This document shows positions 7,327-13,415 of a stretch of 24,146 nucleotides of DNA, one piece after another. Below the pieces are notes generated by a model. That model ran no database searches. It was not told where the DNA came from and saw nothing but the letters and a program-made list of their open reading frames with translations. Source of the stretch: SCGC-AG-212-J23 sp035762345 (GTDB lineage: Bacteria > Pseudomonadota > Gammaproteobacteria > Burkholderiales > SG8-39); NCBI GenBank assembly GCA_035762345.1, contig DASTPE010000101.1:1-24146 (forward strand). The letters are read 5' to 3'. How positions within the stretch are numbered: the first letter of the stretch is position 1; each line of letters starts with the position of its first letter. Both the position numbers and the translations under genes were made by a program.

Positions 7327-8360
7327 GCGTCGGACAGCAGGTCCTTCGTGGCCGCGGGAGCCACGATGCCGAAATGCCGATACGCGAGCAGCGTGGCTAT
7401 GCGACCACGCGGGGTGCGCTGCAAATAGCCTTGCTGGATGAGGTAGGGCTCGAGCACGTCCTCGATCGTGTCGGCCTCCTCGCCGACGGCATGCGCCAGG
7501 TTCTCGAGCCCGACAGGGCCGCCAGCGAACTTTTCGATCACTGCGAGCAAGAGCTTCCGGTCCATCATGTCCAGGCCGAGAACGTCGACGTCGAGCATCT
7601 TGAGGGCTGCTTCCGCCACCGGTTTCGACACTTTGCCGTCGCCCTTCACTTGCGCGTAGTCACGCACGCGGCGCAGAAGCCTGTTTGCCACCCGCGGCGT
7701 GCCGCGCGACCTCCTCGCAATCTCGGCAGCCCCGTCGCTCTCCAGGGAGACCTTCAGCAGGCGCGCGGAGCGCTGCACGATCTTGGTCAGTTCTTGCTCG
7801 CTGTAGAACTCGAGCCGCGCCACGATGCCGAATCGGTCGCGCAGCGGATTGGTCAGCATCCCGGCGCGGGTGGTCGCGCCGGCGAGCGTGAACGGCGGCA
7901 GGTCGAGCTTGATCGACCGCGCGGCGGGGCCCTCGCCGATCATGATGTCGATCTGGAAGTCCTCGAGCGCCGGGTAGAGGATCTCCTCCACGATCGGGGC
8001 AAGACGGTGGATCTCATCGATGAAAAGCACGTCTTTGGGCTCGAGGTTGGTGAGGATCGCGGCCAGGTCGCCCGGCCGCTCGAGTACCGGGCCCGAGGTC
8101 TGGCGCAGGTTCACGCCGAGCTCGCGCGCGATGATGTGTGCAAGCGTGGTCTTGCCGAGCCCCGGCGGCCCGAACAGCAGCACGTGGTCGAGCGCTTCGC
8201 CGCGGCCTCGCGCCGCCGCGATGAAGATCTCGAGCTGCGAGCGCACCTTTTCCTGGCCCACGTATTCGGCGAGCGTCGCCGGCCTGAGCGAGCGCTCAAA
8301 CTCGCTTTCCTGCGGCGAGGCGGGTCGCGCCGAGGTCATGCGGTCGGGCTCGACGCTCAT
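7323..8360 (-). CDS. ruvB: Holliday junction branch-migration ATPase RuvB
   Basis: RuvB is the hexameric AAA+ motor that drives Holliday-junction branch migration with RuvA. The 345-aa protein has a Walker A at 64-71 (GPPGLGKT), a Walker B around D115/E116 (LFIDEIHRL), sensor 1 GATTRAG, the arginine-finger region LRDRFGI, and a winged-helix C-terminal domain ending in PRGRIATLLAYRHFG. ATG 8360 has no strong ribosome-binding site. Unusually, ruvA is not adjacent: about 3.1 kb with four outer-membrane protein genes separates them. ruvB now heads the tol-pal operon, whose promoter should lie in 8361-8454 but shows no clear consensus. Confidence 0.97.
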   Translation of the reverse strand: MSVEPDRMTSARPASPQESEFERSLRPATLAEYVGQEKVRSQLEIFIAAARGRGEALDHVLLFGPPGLGKTTLAHIIARELGVNLRQTSGPVLERPGDLAAILTNLEPKDVLFIDEIHRLAPIVEEILYPALEDFQIDIMIGEGPAARSIKLDLPPFTLAGATTRAGMLTNPLRDRFGIVARLEFYSEQELTKIVQRSARLLKVSLESDGAAEIARRSRGTPRVANRLLRRVRDYAQVKGDGKVSKPVAEAALKMLDVDVLGLDMMDRKLLLAVIEKFAGGPVGLENLAHAVGEEADTIEDVLEPYLIQQGYLQRTPRGRIATLLAYRHFGIVAPAATKDLLSDA

Positions 8361-8454
8361 AGATGGCCCAAATACCGGCTTGAAACCATGCCCGCGATTC
8401 TGCCAGACCGCTAGGCCACCGGGCCGGCGCCTGCCCCCCGGGGGCGGAGACCGA

Positions 8455-9042
8455 TCAGAACCTGAAGAGCACGCCGACGCTCAAGACATCGATGTCGTTC
8501 TCGGCCACGGTCCCCGTGGCGACGTTGTCATAGTGCAGCCATTCCGCGCGCAAGCCGAGCTTCCCAAACGAATACTCCGCGCCGGCCCCGAGGGTGAAAC
8601 TCGACCCGGTCTTCGCCTCATGCAGTGACCCGAAGCTCGGCCCCTGCTGATCCACCGTGGTCCGGGTGCGGTTTGCTCCGAGCCTCAACAGCAGCGACAA
8701 GCGGGTCGCGACGGGAATCGTGAAGAGCGCGCTCAGGTCGAACGCTTCCTTCACCTCGGCGGAAAAGCTCCCGGGCGCGCCCGATCCGGTCGCCGCACCG
8801 AGATTGGCGAACCCGAACTCCAGCGCTAGGTACTCGTTGAACTGATAGCCGCCAAAGGCGCGCCAGGCCGTGTCGTTATCATCACACGAGACACCGGCAA
8901 CGACGACATCGCATATGTCCTTGAACTGCGAATAACCGATCGATGCACCGGCGTAAAGCCCCTTCGTTGGTTGCGCCGCCACCGGACCTGCGGCCGCCAC
9001 CGCAAGCAACCCCAGACCAACCAGCCATCTGCCCTTTTTCAT
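8455..9042 (-). CDS. Outer-membrane beta-barrel protein, paralogue 1
   Basis: The 195-aa protein has a signal peptide (MKKGRWLVGLGLLAVAAAG, cleavage near VAAQ, residue 24) followed by alternating amphipathic strands typical of an eight-stranded OmpA/OmpW-like barrel (outer-membrane beta-barrel domain, OMP_b-brl type). It ends in VGVLFRF, a C-terminal aromatic beta-signal recognised by the BAM complex. The first loop contains two Cys (in FKDIC and VSCDDND) that could form an extracellular disulfide. It is related to the three following genes, most clearly at TAWRAFGGYQFN and the final strand. No enzymatic motif is present, and the specific role is unknown. ATG 9042 has a GGGGG stretch upstream. 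Confidence 0.85.
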   Translation of the reverse strand: MKKGRWLVGLGLLAVAAAGPVAAQPTKGLYAGASIGYSQFKDICDVVVAGVSCDDNDTAWRAFGGYQFNEYLALEFGFANLGAATGSGAPGSFSAEVKEAFDLSALFTIPVATRLSLLLRLGANRTRTTVDQQGPSFGSLHEAKTGSSFTLGAGAEYSFGKLGLRAEWLHYDNVATGTVAENDIDVLSVGVLFRF

Positions 9043-9059
9043 GCCAAACCCCCGTTATT

Positions 9060-9073
9060 GTTGTACCGACAAC
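9060..9073. promoter_or_regulatory. Inverted repeat GTTGT-N4-ACAAC in the leader of barrel paralogue 1
   Basis: Perfect 5-bp arms lie 17 nt upstream of ATG 9042, close to the ribosome-binding region. It could be a hairpin in the mRNA leader or a weak operator. The arms resemble the GTTGC half-sites of the larger dyad, but the spacing is 2 bp shorter, so they are not the same element as written. Confidence 0.3.
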
Positions 9074-9287
9074 CGCGCACACTACAACGACTTGCTGCAT
9101 CGGCCAAATTCATCAATGGCAAGCGGCGGCGAGCGCCGGCAGTTCTTCGTCAAGTCATATTGCACGCCAATGCCCAAGGGTTGATTGAACGAACGTGCGT
9201 TGCGCGCAGACAGTACACTGGGCCGAGCGCCCGACCATGAGACATTTTGCCCGCTGCCGTATTAACCATGAACCAAGCGCTCCGGCA

Positions 9288-9305
9288 TGTTGCGGAATAG
9301 CAACG
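9288..9305. promoter_or_regulatory. Shared dyad TGTTGC-N6-GCAACG, copy 1
   Basis: Arms GTTGC/GCAAC with a 6-bp centre (GGAATA), plus flanking T and G bases, are identical to two other intergenic copies at 10149-10166 and 11557-11574. It lies about 245 bp upstream of barrel paralogue 1 and past the terminator of paralogue 2. No U-tract follows, so it is not a terminator. Confidence 0.55.
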
Positions 9306-9373
9306 GGCTCGGCGTGGTTGCGTCGTCGATTAGCTAGATGTGATCGTAAGCCGCCGGCAGCCGCGGCAACAAA

Positions 9374-9395
9374 AAGGGCGGCCGAAGCCGCCCTT
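9374..9395 (-). terminator. Rho-independent terminator of barrel paralogue 2
   Basis: A perfect 9-bp stem (AAGGGCGGC/GCCGCCCTT) closes a TTCG tetraloop on the minus strand. The transcript then runs into a T-rich stretch (five T including the stem end). It lies about 21 nt past the stop codon at 9417. Confidence 0.9.
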
Positions 9396-9416
9396 CCCAA
9401 CTCGACTTCGAGCCGC

Positions 9417-10019
9417 TCAGAATTTCCAGATCACTGCGACGCTCATCACATCGACATCACTTTCAAGCGTTGCGCCACTAAAGTCGCCTCCGACGTCTTG
9501 ATAGCGCTGCCACTCGAGCCTGACACCCAGATTGCGCGTAAAGTCGTAACGGGCACCAATACCAAAAGTGAGGTCCGTGTTGCTATCCGACTCCGAAGCC
9601 GAGCCCAGCCCGGGGACGCTCGCATTAATGTCCGTATCCGCCCGATACAAGCCGATCTTTCCGAAAATCGAGAATCGATCCGCAATCGGCAGGGAGCCTA
9701 CCGCTACAAGTTCCCACACCGTCGATTCCAATGAGCCATTGACGGCGAACGGGGGCACCGATACAGAAGCGGTTGCTTCGCCCAGATCGGCGTATCCGAG
9801 CTCCAGCGCAAAATGCTTGTTGAATTGATAGCCGCCGAAAATCTTCCAGCTCGAGTCTTTGTCATCGCACGATGTGGTCCCTGCGCAATCCACATCGAAG
9901 CTGGCCTGCCCTAGGGCACCACCAACGTAGAACCCGGTGTCCTGTGCAAAAGTTGGACCCGTGAATGCCAATGCCGATGCCAGTCCAATGATCGCGAAAC
10001 TTGTTCGTACTTTGCTCAT
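9417..10019 (-). CDS. Outer-membrane beta-barrel protein, paralogue 2
   Basis: The 200-aa protein starts at ATG 10019, chosen for AGGGG upstream and the immediate signal peptide (MSKVRTSFAIIGLASALAF, cleavage near TFAQ, residue 25). The frame extends further upstream without support. The mature part alternates barrel strands with polar loops and ends VAVIWKF, a BAM beta-signal. The blocks SSWKIFGGYQFNKHFALELGYADLGE and NLGVRLEWQRYQD are shared with the neighbouring paralogues. Two Cys occur in the first loop (VDC and SCDDKD), as in paralogue 1. It has its own terminator and a shared dyad about 130 bp upstream. The family resembles OmpA-like/OmpW-like porin-type proteins; ligand and role are unknown. 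Confidence 0.87.
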   Translation of the reverse strand: MSKVRTSFAIIGLASALAFTGPTFAQDTGFYVGGALGQASFDVDCAGTTSCDDKDSSWKIFGGYQFNKHFALELGYADLGEATASVSVPPFAVNGSLESTVWELVAVGSLPIADRFSIFGKIGLYRADTDINASVPGLGSASESDSNTDLTFGIGARYDFTRNLGVRLEWQRYQDVGGDFSGATLESDVDVMSVAVIWKF

Positions 10020-10048
10020 CTTCTTCACCCCTATCGTTTGATATGAAA

Positions 10049-10074
10049 GGAACGCACCCCTCCCCTTGCGTTCC
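10049..10074 (-). promoter_or_regulatory. Leader hairpin upstream of barrel paralogue 2
   Basis: Perfect 8-bp arms GGAACGCA/TGCGTTCC enclose a 10-nt loop that reads AGGGGAGGGG in the mRNA, 30-55 nt before ATG 10019. It may be a 5'-UTR structure presenting a Shine-Dalgarno-like loop, or a DNA operator. No T-tract follows, so it is not a terminator. Confidence 0.45.
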
Positions 10075-10148
10075 GGCGCAGACACTACACCGAGCGCAAT
10101 ATTCAATCGAAAGACATTTGTTGTGCCGATGAGCTTAAACAAACTCGA

Positions 10149-10166
10149 TGTTGCAGAAGTGCAACG
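10149..10166. promoter_or_regulatory. Shared dyad TGTTGC-N6-GCAACG, copy 2
   Basis: The core GTTGCA-GAAG-TGCAAC has 6-bp arms and lies about 130 bp upstream of ATG 10019 and about 40 bp past the stop of paralogue 3. The flanking T and G match the other two copies. It has the spacing of a dimeric helix-turn-helix operator; the binding protein is unknown. Confidence 0.6.
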
Positions 10167-10206
10167 AGCGGCACTTGGATCGACAGCGGCTGAGAAGGCA
10201 AGCTCC

Positions 10207-10785
10207 TTAGAACCTCCAGACCGCGCCGATCGAAATCAGGCCGGCGTCCCCAATGTCGGTCTGGAAGAATTCATACTCCGCTCGAAGGCCGAAGTTGGGC
10301 GTGAAGTTGAACATGACGCCGACCCCGAACGAAAGGTCGGTGCCGTCATCCTTGGCGGAGAACGGGACTCCGCCGGTCGTATCGCTCGCCTCTGCCTCCC
10401 AGCCGAAAAATCCGATCTTGCCGAACAGGGAGAATTGCTCGTTGATAGGCAAGGCGCCAATGGCTGAAACATTGAATGCGGTGAGCTCTACCTTGCCGCC
10501 CGTGACGGGTAGCACACCGAAAGCGCCGCTGTAACTCACCTCGCCCAGATTCACGTAGGCCGCCTCGACGCCGAAGTGGCGGTTGAACATGTACCCGCCA
10601 AAGATTTTCCAGGCGGTGTCCTTGCCATCGACCGTACCCGAGGTAATTAGGCCAGTCGTGATCTCCTCGTCGATGTCGCTCTGCCCGATGCTGCCGCCAA
10701 TGAAAAACTGCGCCGATGCTTGGGGCGCGAGCAGGCCGCCGCTCAACGCGAGCGCGCACGCTGCAAGAGCTTTTCGGATCTTCAT
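10207..10785 (-). CDS. Outer-membrane beta-barrel protein, paralogue 3
   Basis: The 192-aa protein is a close relative of its neighbours. It has a signal peptide (MKIRKALAACALALSGGLL, cleavage near ASAQ, residue 26), then strands such as FFIGGSIGQSD, TAWKIFGGYMFNRHFGVEAAYVNLGE and NFGLRAEYEFF, ending ISIGAVWRF with the terminal Phe of the BAM signal. The first loop has no Cys pair, but a VDGKD segment sits where paralogues 1 and 2 have CDD. ATG 10785 has a strong GGGAGG site. No convincing terminator follows the stop; a shared dyad lies about 40 bp downstream. The function beyond being an outer-membrane barrel is unknown. Confidence 0.87.
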   Translation of the reverse strand: MKIRKALAACALALSGGLLAPQASAQFFIGGSIGQSDIDEEITTGLITSGTVDGKDTAWKIFGGYMFNRHFGVEAAYVNLGEVSYSGAFGVLPVTGGKVELTAFNVSAIGALPINEQFSLFGKIGFFGWEAEASDTTGGVPFSAKDDGTDLSFGVGVMFNFTPNFGLRAEYEFFQTDIGDAGLISIGAVWRF

Positions 10786-10842
10786 CTAAGCCTCCCTTCT
10801 TCGTACATGGAGCTCCAACGCTAGCAGCCGCCTCACAAACGC

Positions 10843-10864
10843 GCATCCCATTGTCCTGGGATGC
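10843..10864. promoter_or_regulatory. Perfect inverted repeat upstream of barrel paralogue 3
   Basis: Arms GCATCCCA/TGGGATGC (8 bp) are separated by 6 bp and lie 58-79 bp before ATG 10785, just past the terminator of paralogue 4. This is the expected promoter region of paralogue 3, the only member without the TGTTGC-N6-GCAACG dyad. It is a candidate operator. Confidence 0.4.
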
Positions 10865-10875
10865 TGCAAAAGAAA

Positions 10876-10896
10876 ACGCCCCGGAATTCGGGGCGT
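10876..10896 (-). terminator. Rho-independent terminator of barrel paralogue 4
   Basis: A perfect 8-bp stem ACGCCCCG/CGGGGCGT closes a 5-nt loop, and the minus-strand transcript continues TTTTCTTTT. It lies 31 nt past the stop at 10927. Confidence 0.9.
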
Positions 10897-10926
10897 CTCG
10901 AGTGTGCAGCTAGGTCGTTCTTGTTA

Positions 10927-11418
10927 TTAGAACTTCCAGATCACTCCGACGTTCAAGAAATCGATCTCTTCGTCGGCCTCGTAGCGTTGCCACATAGCTC
11001 TGAGGCCGAGGTTGCGCCCCATATCGAACTGCACGCCCACGCCCCACGTCAGGTCGGTGCCATCCGTGCTCCCGGCGCGGCTGTCTATTTCCCAGTTCGC
11101 GAAGCCGAGCTTGCCGAGAATGTGAAAATTATTGCCGAGCGGCCACATGCCGACGGCGACGAGCTCGAGCGTGGTCACTTCGGCGTTGTCTTTGTCGAGA
11201 AGGACCCCGTATCCGACCTCTGCCGCGAAATTGCGGTGGAACTGATAACCGCCGAGGATCTTGTAGCCGAGGTCGTCCTCGTCACCCGCCTCGCCTTGGC
11301 CAACCTCCGCGCCGATGTAGAAGGACGGCACTGGTGAGGTGGACGCCTGGGCGAACGCCCCACCGGACACCGCCATCGCCGCCGCACCGAGCATCGAAAC
11401 AAGCCACTTCCTAGTCAT
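10927..11418 (-). CDS. Outer-membrane beta-barrel protein, paralogue 4
   Basis: The 163-aa protein is the shortest of the array. ATG 11418 is preceded by AAAGGA; an upstream in-frame ATG at 11469 has no such site. The signal peptide is MTRKWLVSMLGAAAMAVSGG with cleavage near AFAQ (residue 24). The mature barrel shares YKILGGYQFHRNFAAEVGYG, ELVAVGMWPL, LGKLGFANWEID and NLGLRAMWQRYE with the other three and ends LNVGVIWKF. Its loops are shorter and it lacks Cys. It follows ruvA by 180 bp, has its own terminator, and carries the most perfect copy of the shared dyad about 140 bp upstream. Confidence 0.87.
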   Translation of the reverse strand: MTRKWLVSMLGAAAMAVSGGAFAQASTSPVPSFYIGAEVGQGEAGDEDDLGYKILGGYQFHRNFAAEVGYGVLLDKDNAEVTTLELVAVGMWPLGNNFHILGKLGFANWEIDSRAGSTDGTDLTWGVGVQFDMGRNLGLRAMWQRYEADEEIDFLNVGVIWKF

Positions 11419-11556
11419 TGAAAAGGTCCTTTCAGGTAAGCATGGATGGCGCGTTGATGCGCGCAACACCTGCTAGGAAAGCTTAGGCCGCAAGAGAAAC
11501 GGGCCACCACCGCGTGGGTCAAGAATGGCCGCTTTCCATGCAAAACGCGGCGATGC

Positions 11557-11574
11557 TGTTGCATCGATGCAACG
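11557..11574. promoter_or_regulatory. Shared dyad TGTTGC-N6-GCAACG, copy 3 (perfect palindrome)
   Basis: The core 11558-11573, GTTGCATCGATGCAAC, is a perfect 16-bp palindrome located 26 bp after the ruvA stop and about 140 bp upstream of barrel paralogue 4. No T-tract follows in either direction, so a transcription-factor operator is more likely than a terminator. Confidence 0.65.
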
Positions 11575-11598
11575 ATAAAGGTCAGAAATGCCAGTTTT

Positions 11599-12165
11599 TC
11601 ACGTCCTCGCCAGGGCTTTGAGCGCGGCGCGGATCGCCTCGGCGACGGGGATGCCGGGCGCGAGTCCTTTCACCGCGGCAAGCGCTTCCTTGTCGCTGTA
11701 GCCGAGCGCGACCAGCGCATTGACGACATCCGACGCCGGTTGCCCGCCCAGCACAGCGGTTGGTTCGACGAGTTTTCCTTTGAGCTCGAGGAGAAGGCGC
11801 TCAGCCGTCTTCTTGCCGATGCCGGGCACGCGGGTCAGCGGCGCCGCATCCTGCATGGTTACCGCGCGAGCAAGATCGCCGACCGAAAGCCCGGACAGCA
11901 CGGCGAGCGCGGTCCGCGCACCGACGCCCGATATCCGGATGAGCTGCCGGAATGCCGTGCGCTCCTCGAGCGTGGCGAACCCGTAAAGGGTGTGCGCGTC
12001 CTCGCGCACTACAAGGTGCGTGTAGAGGCTGACCTCTTCTCCGGTCGCCGGCAGGTTGTAAAAGGTGCTCATCGGCACGTCCAGTTCGTAGGCCACGCCG
12101 CCGACGTCGACCAGCACCTGCGGCGGCTGCTTGGCAGCGAGCCTGCCGCTCAACCGGCCGATCAA
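11599..12165 (-). CDS. ruvA: Holliday junction branch-migration complex subunit RuvA
   Basis: RuvA is the tetrameric junction-binding protein that loads RuvB. The 188-aa product begins IGRLSGRL after a TTG start at 12165, with GGAAGGGG upstream. The frame stays open further upstream, but that part is antiparallel noise overlapping ruvC. The N-terminal OB-fold runs to about residue 62, followed by two helix-hairpin-helix motifs (LIRISGVGARTALAVL and LTRVPGIGKKTAERLLLEL). A flexible linker leads to domain III (about 142-188, VVNALVALGYSDKEALAAV), which contacts RuvB. The start overlaps the ruvC stop as TTGA. ruvB is not downstream as usual. Confidence 0.96.
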   Translation of the reverse strand: MIGRLSGRLAAKQPPQVLVDVGGVAYELDVPMSTFYNLPATGEEVSLYTHLVVREDAHTLYGFATLEERTAFRQLIRISGVGARTALAVLSGLSVGDLARAVTMQDAAPLTRVPGIGKKTAERLLLELKGKLVEPTAVLGGQPASDVVNALVALGYSDKEALAAVKGLAPGIPVAEAIRAALKALART

Positions 12166-12677
12166 ACGAGCCGCCCCTTCCTGAGGCGCAAATCCTTGGT
12201 AGGAATCGCACCGAGTCTCCTTCCGTGCGCATGGCAGATCGCGCACGCCAGCGCATCGGCCGCATCGGGTGCAGGATCGCCCGGGAGCGCGAGCAGGCGC
12301 TTCACCATGTGCTGCACCTGCGCCTTCGCCGCGTGGCCATTCCCCACGACGGACTGCTTGACCTGCAGCGCGGTGTATTCCGAGACCGGCAGCCCGGCGA
12401 GGACCACCGCGCAGATCGCGGTGCCGCGCGCCTGACCGAGCGCGAGCGTCGACTGCGGGTTCGCGTTGACGAAGACTTTCTCGACCGCGACTTCGGCCGG
12501 GTCGTGCGCGGCGATGACTTCCTTCAGCCCGTCCAGGATGGACTTGAGCCGCGCGCCGAGGTCGCCGGCGCCCGATTTCACGCAGCCGCTCGCGACATAA
12601 AGCAGACGGGAACTTTCGGTTTCGATCACCCCGAATCCGGTCACCTGCAGACCGGGATCGATGCCGAGGATCCTCAA
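12162..12677 (-). CDS. ruvC: Crossover junction endodeoxyribonuclease RuvC
   Basis: RuvC is the dimeric Holliday-junction resolvase. The 171-aa protein starts at TTG 12677, giving MRILGIDPGLQVTGFGVI, which is the standard family N-terminus. The metal-binding acidic residues are visible as D7 in GIDPG, the Glu in VAVEKVF, and the Asp pair in the PDAADALACAICH segment. The open frame extends upstream, but only into antisense-like sequence over yebC. The TTG overlaps the yebC stop as TTGA, and the stop overlaps ruvA in the same way, so the three genes are likely translationally coupled. Confidence 0.95.
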   Translation of the reverse strand: MRILGIDPGLQVTGFGVIETESSRLLYVASGCVKSGAGDLGARLKSILDGLKEVIAAHDPAEVAVEKVFVNANPQSTLALGQARGTAICAVVLAGLPVSEYTALQVKQSVVGNGHAAKAQVQHMVKRLLALPGDPAPDAADALACAICHAHGRRLGAIPTKDLRLRKGRLV

Positions 12678-13396
12678 TCGACGACCGCCGTGGTGTAGAC
12701 GTCCTGCACGTCGTCGAGCGCTTCGAGCGCGTCGAGCAGGCGGCGCATGCGCGCCGCCTCGTCTCCGGCGAGCGGGTTCTCGACCGTCGCCTGCATCGTG
12801 ATCTCGGCAAGCTCGGGCTTGAGCCCGGCCTTGGCGAGCGCCGCCTTCACCGCGGCGAAGTCGACCGGTGCGCATACGAGCTCGACCGAATCGTCGTCGT
12901 TCCTGAAGACATCCTCGGCGCCAGCGTCGAGCGCGGCCTCCATCACCTTGTCCTCGCTCGTGCCCGGCGCGAACACGAACTGGCCGCAGTGCTTGAAGAG
13001 GTATGCGACCGAGCCGTCGGAGCCGAGATGGCCGCCATTCTTGGTAAGAGCGTGGCGCACCTCGGCGACGGTACGTGTGCGGTTATCGGTGAGGCAATCG
13101 AGCATTACCGCCGCCCCGCCCGGGCCGTAGCCCTCGTAGCGCACCTCCTCGTAGGCCACCCCCTCGAGCTCGCCCGAGCCGCGCTGAATCGCGCGCTGAA
13201 TGTTGTCGCCGGGAAGGTTCTGCTCGCGCGCCTTCTCGAGCGCGAGGCGAAGGCGGGGATTACCGGCGGGATCGCCGCCGCCCAGGCGCGCGGCCACGGT
13301 GATTTCGCGGATCAGGCGCGTGAAGATCTTGCCGCGCTTCGCATCCGCGCGCTCCTTGCGGTGCTTGACGTTGGCCCATCGGCTGTGGCCGGCCAT
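12674..13396 (-). CDS. yebC: YebC/PmpR family protein (transcriptional or translational regulator)
   Basis: The 240-aa protein starts MAGHSRWANVKHRKERADAKRGKIF, the family hallmark, at ATG 13396. The rest follows the family: LPGDNIQRAIQRGSGE, YEGYGPGGAAVMLDCLTDNRTRTVAEVRH, the GSVAYLF segment, and a C-terminal DALEALDDVQDVYTT. YebC proteins were described as DNA-binding regulators (PmpR). Some members have more recently been linked to relief of ribosome stalling at proline-rich sequences; which applies here cannot be told from sequence. The gene heads the yebC-ruvC-ruvA operon. Its ATG overlaps, base for base (CATG), an in-frame ATG of the divergent gene, and it lacks an obvious ribosome-binding site. 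Confidence 0.95.
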   Translation of the reverse strand: MAGHSRWANVKHRKERADAKRGKIFTRLIREITVAARLGGGDPAGNPRLRLALEKAREQNLPGDNIQRAIQRGSGELEGVAYEEVRYEGYGPGGAAVMLDCLTDNRTRTVAEVRHALTKNGGHLGSDGSVAYLFKHCGQFVFAPGTSEDKVMEAALDAGAEDVFRNDDDSVELVCAPVDFAAVKAALAKAGLKPELAEITMQATVENPLAGDEAARMRRLLDALEALDDVQDVYTTAVVD

Positions 13397-13402
13397 GGTG
13401 CT

Positions 13403-13408
13403 TATAAT
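13403..13408 (+). promoter_or_regulatory. TATAAT -10 box between yebC and the DUF853 ATPase gene
   Basis: A perfect -10 consensus on the plus strand ends 7 nt before ATG 13416, so transcription would begin at or next to the start codon (leaderless mRNA). No good -35 lies 16-18 bp upstream. The same A/T-rich box could serve yebC in the other direction. Confidence 0.4.
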
Positions 13409-13415
13409 TTTACGC

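Larger units (their letters stand above)
9043..9373. other. Non-coding region upstream of barrel paralogue 1
   Basis: I see no credible gene in this interval. It holds a dyad at 9288-9305 shared with two other intergenic regions, and a small inverted repeat at 9060-9073 close to the start codon of paralogue 1. The long leader of about 245 bp between the dyad and the gene leaves room for a promoter or a small RNA, but no clear -35/-10 pair stands out. Confidence 0.5.

Noticed and set aside
8433..8445. GCCCCCCGGGGGC palindrome after barrel paralogue 1 as a terminator
   Set aside because: The arms leave no loop and no T-tract follows in either direction.
11517..11522. TTGACC as a -35 box for barrel paralogue 4
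   Set aside because: No acceptable -10 hexamer is found 16-18 bp downstream on the minus strand.
12166..12810. Upstream extension of the RuvA frame that would give a 403-aa fusion protein
   Set aside because: The extra residues lie over ruvC in another frame, are Arg-rich noise, and the family N-terminus (IGRLSG) begins at TTG 12165.
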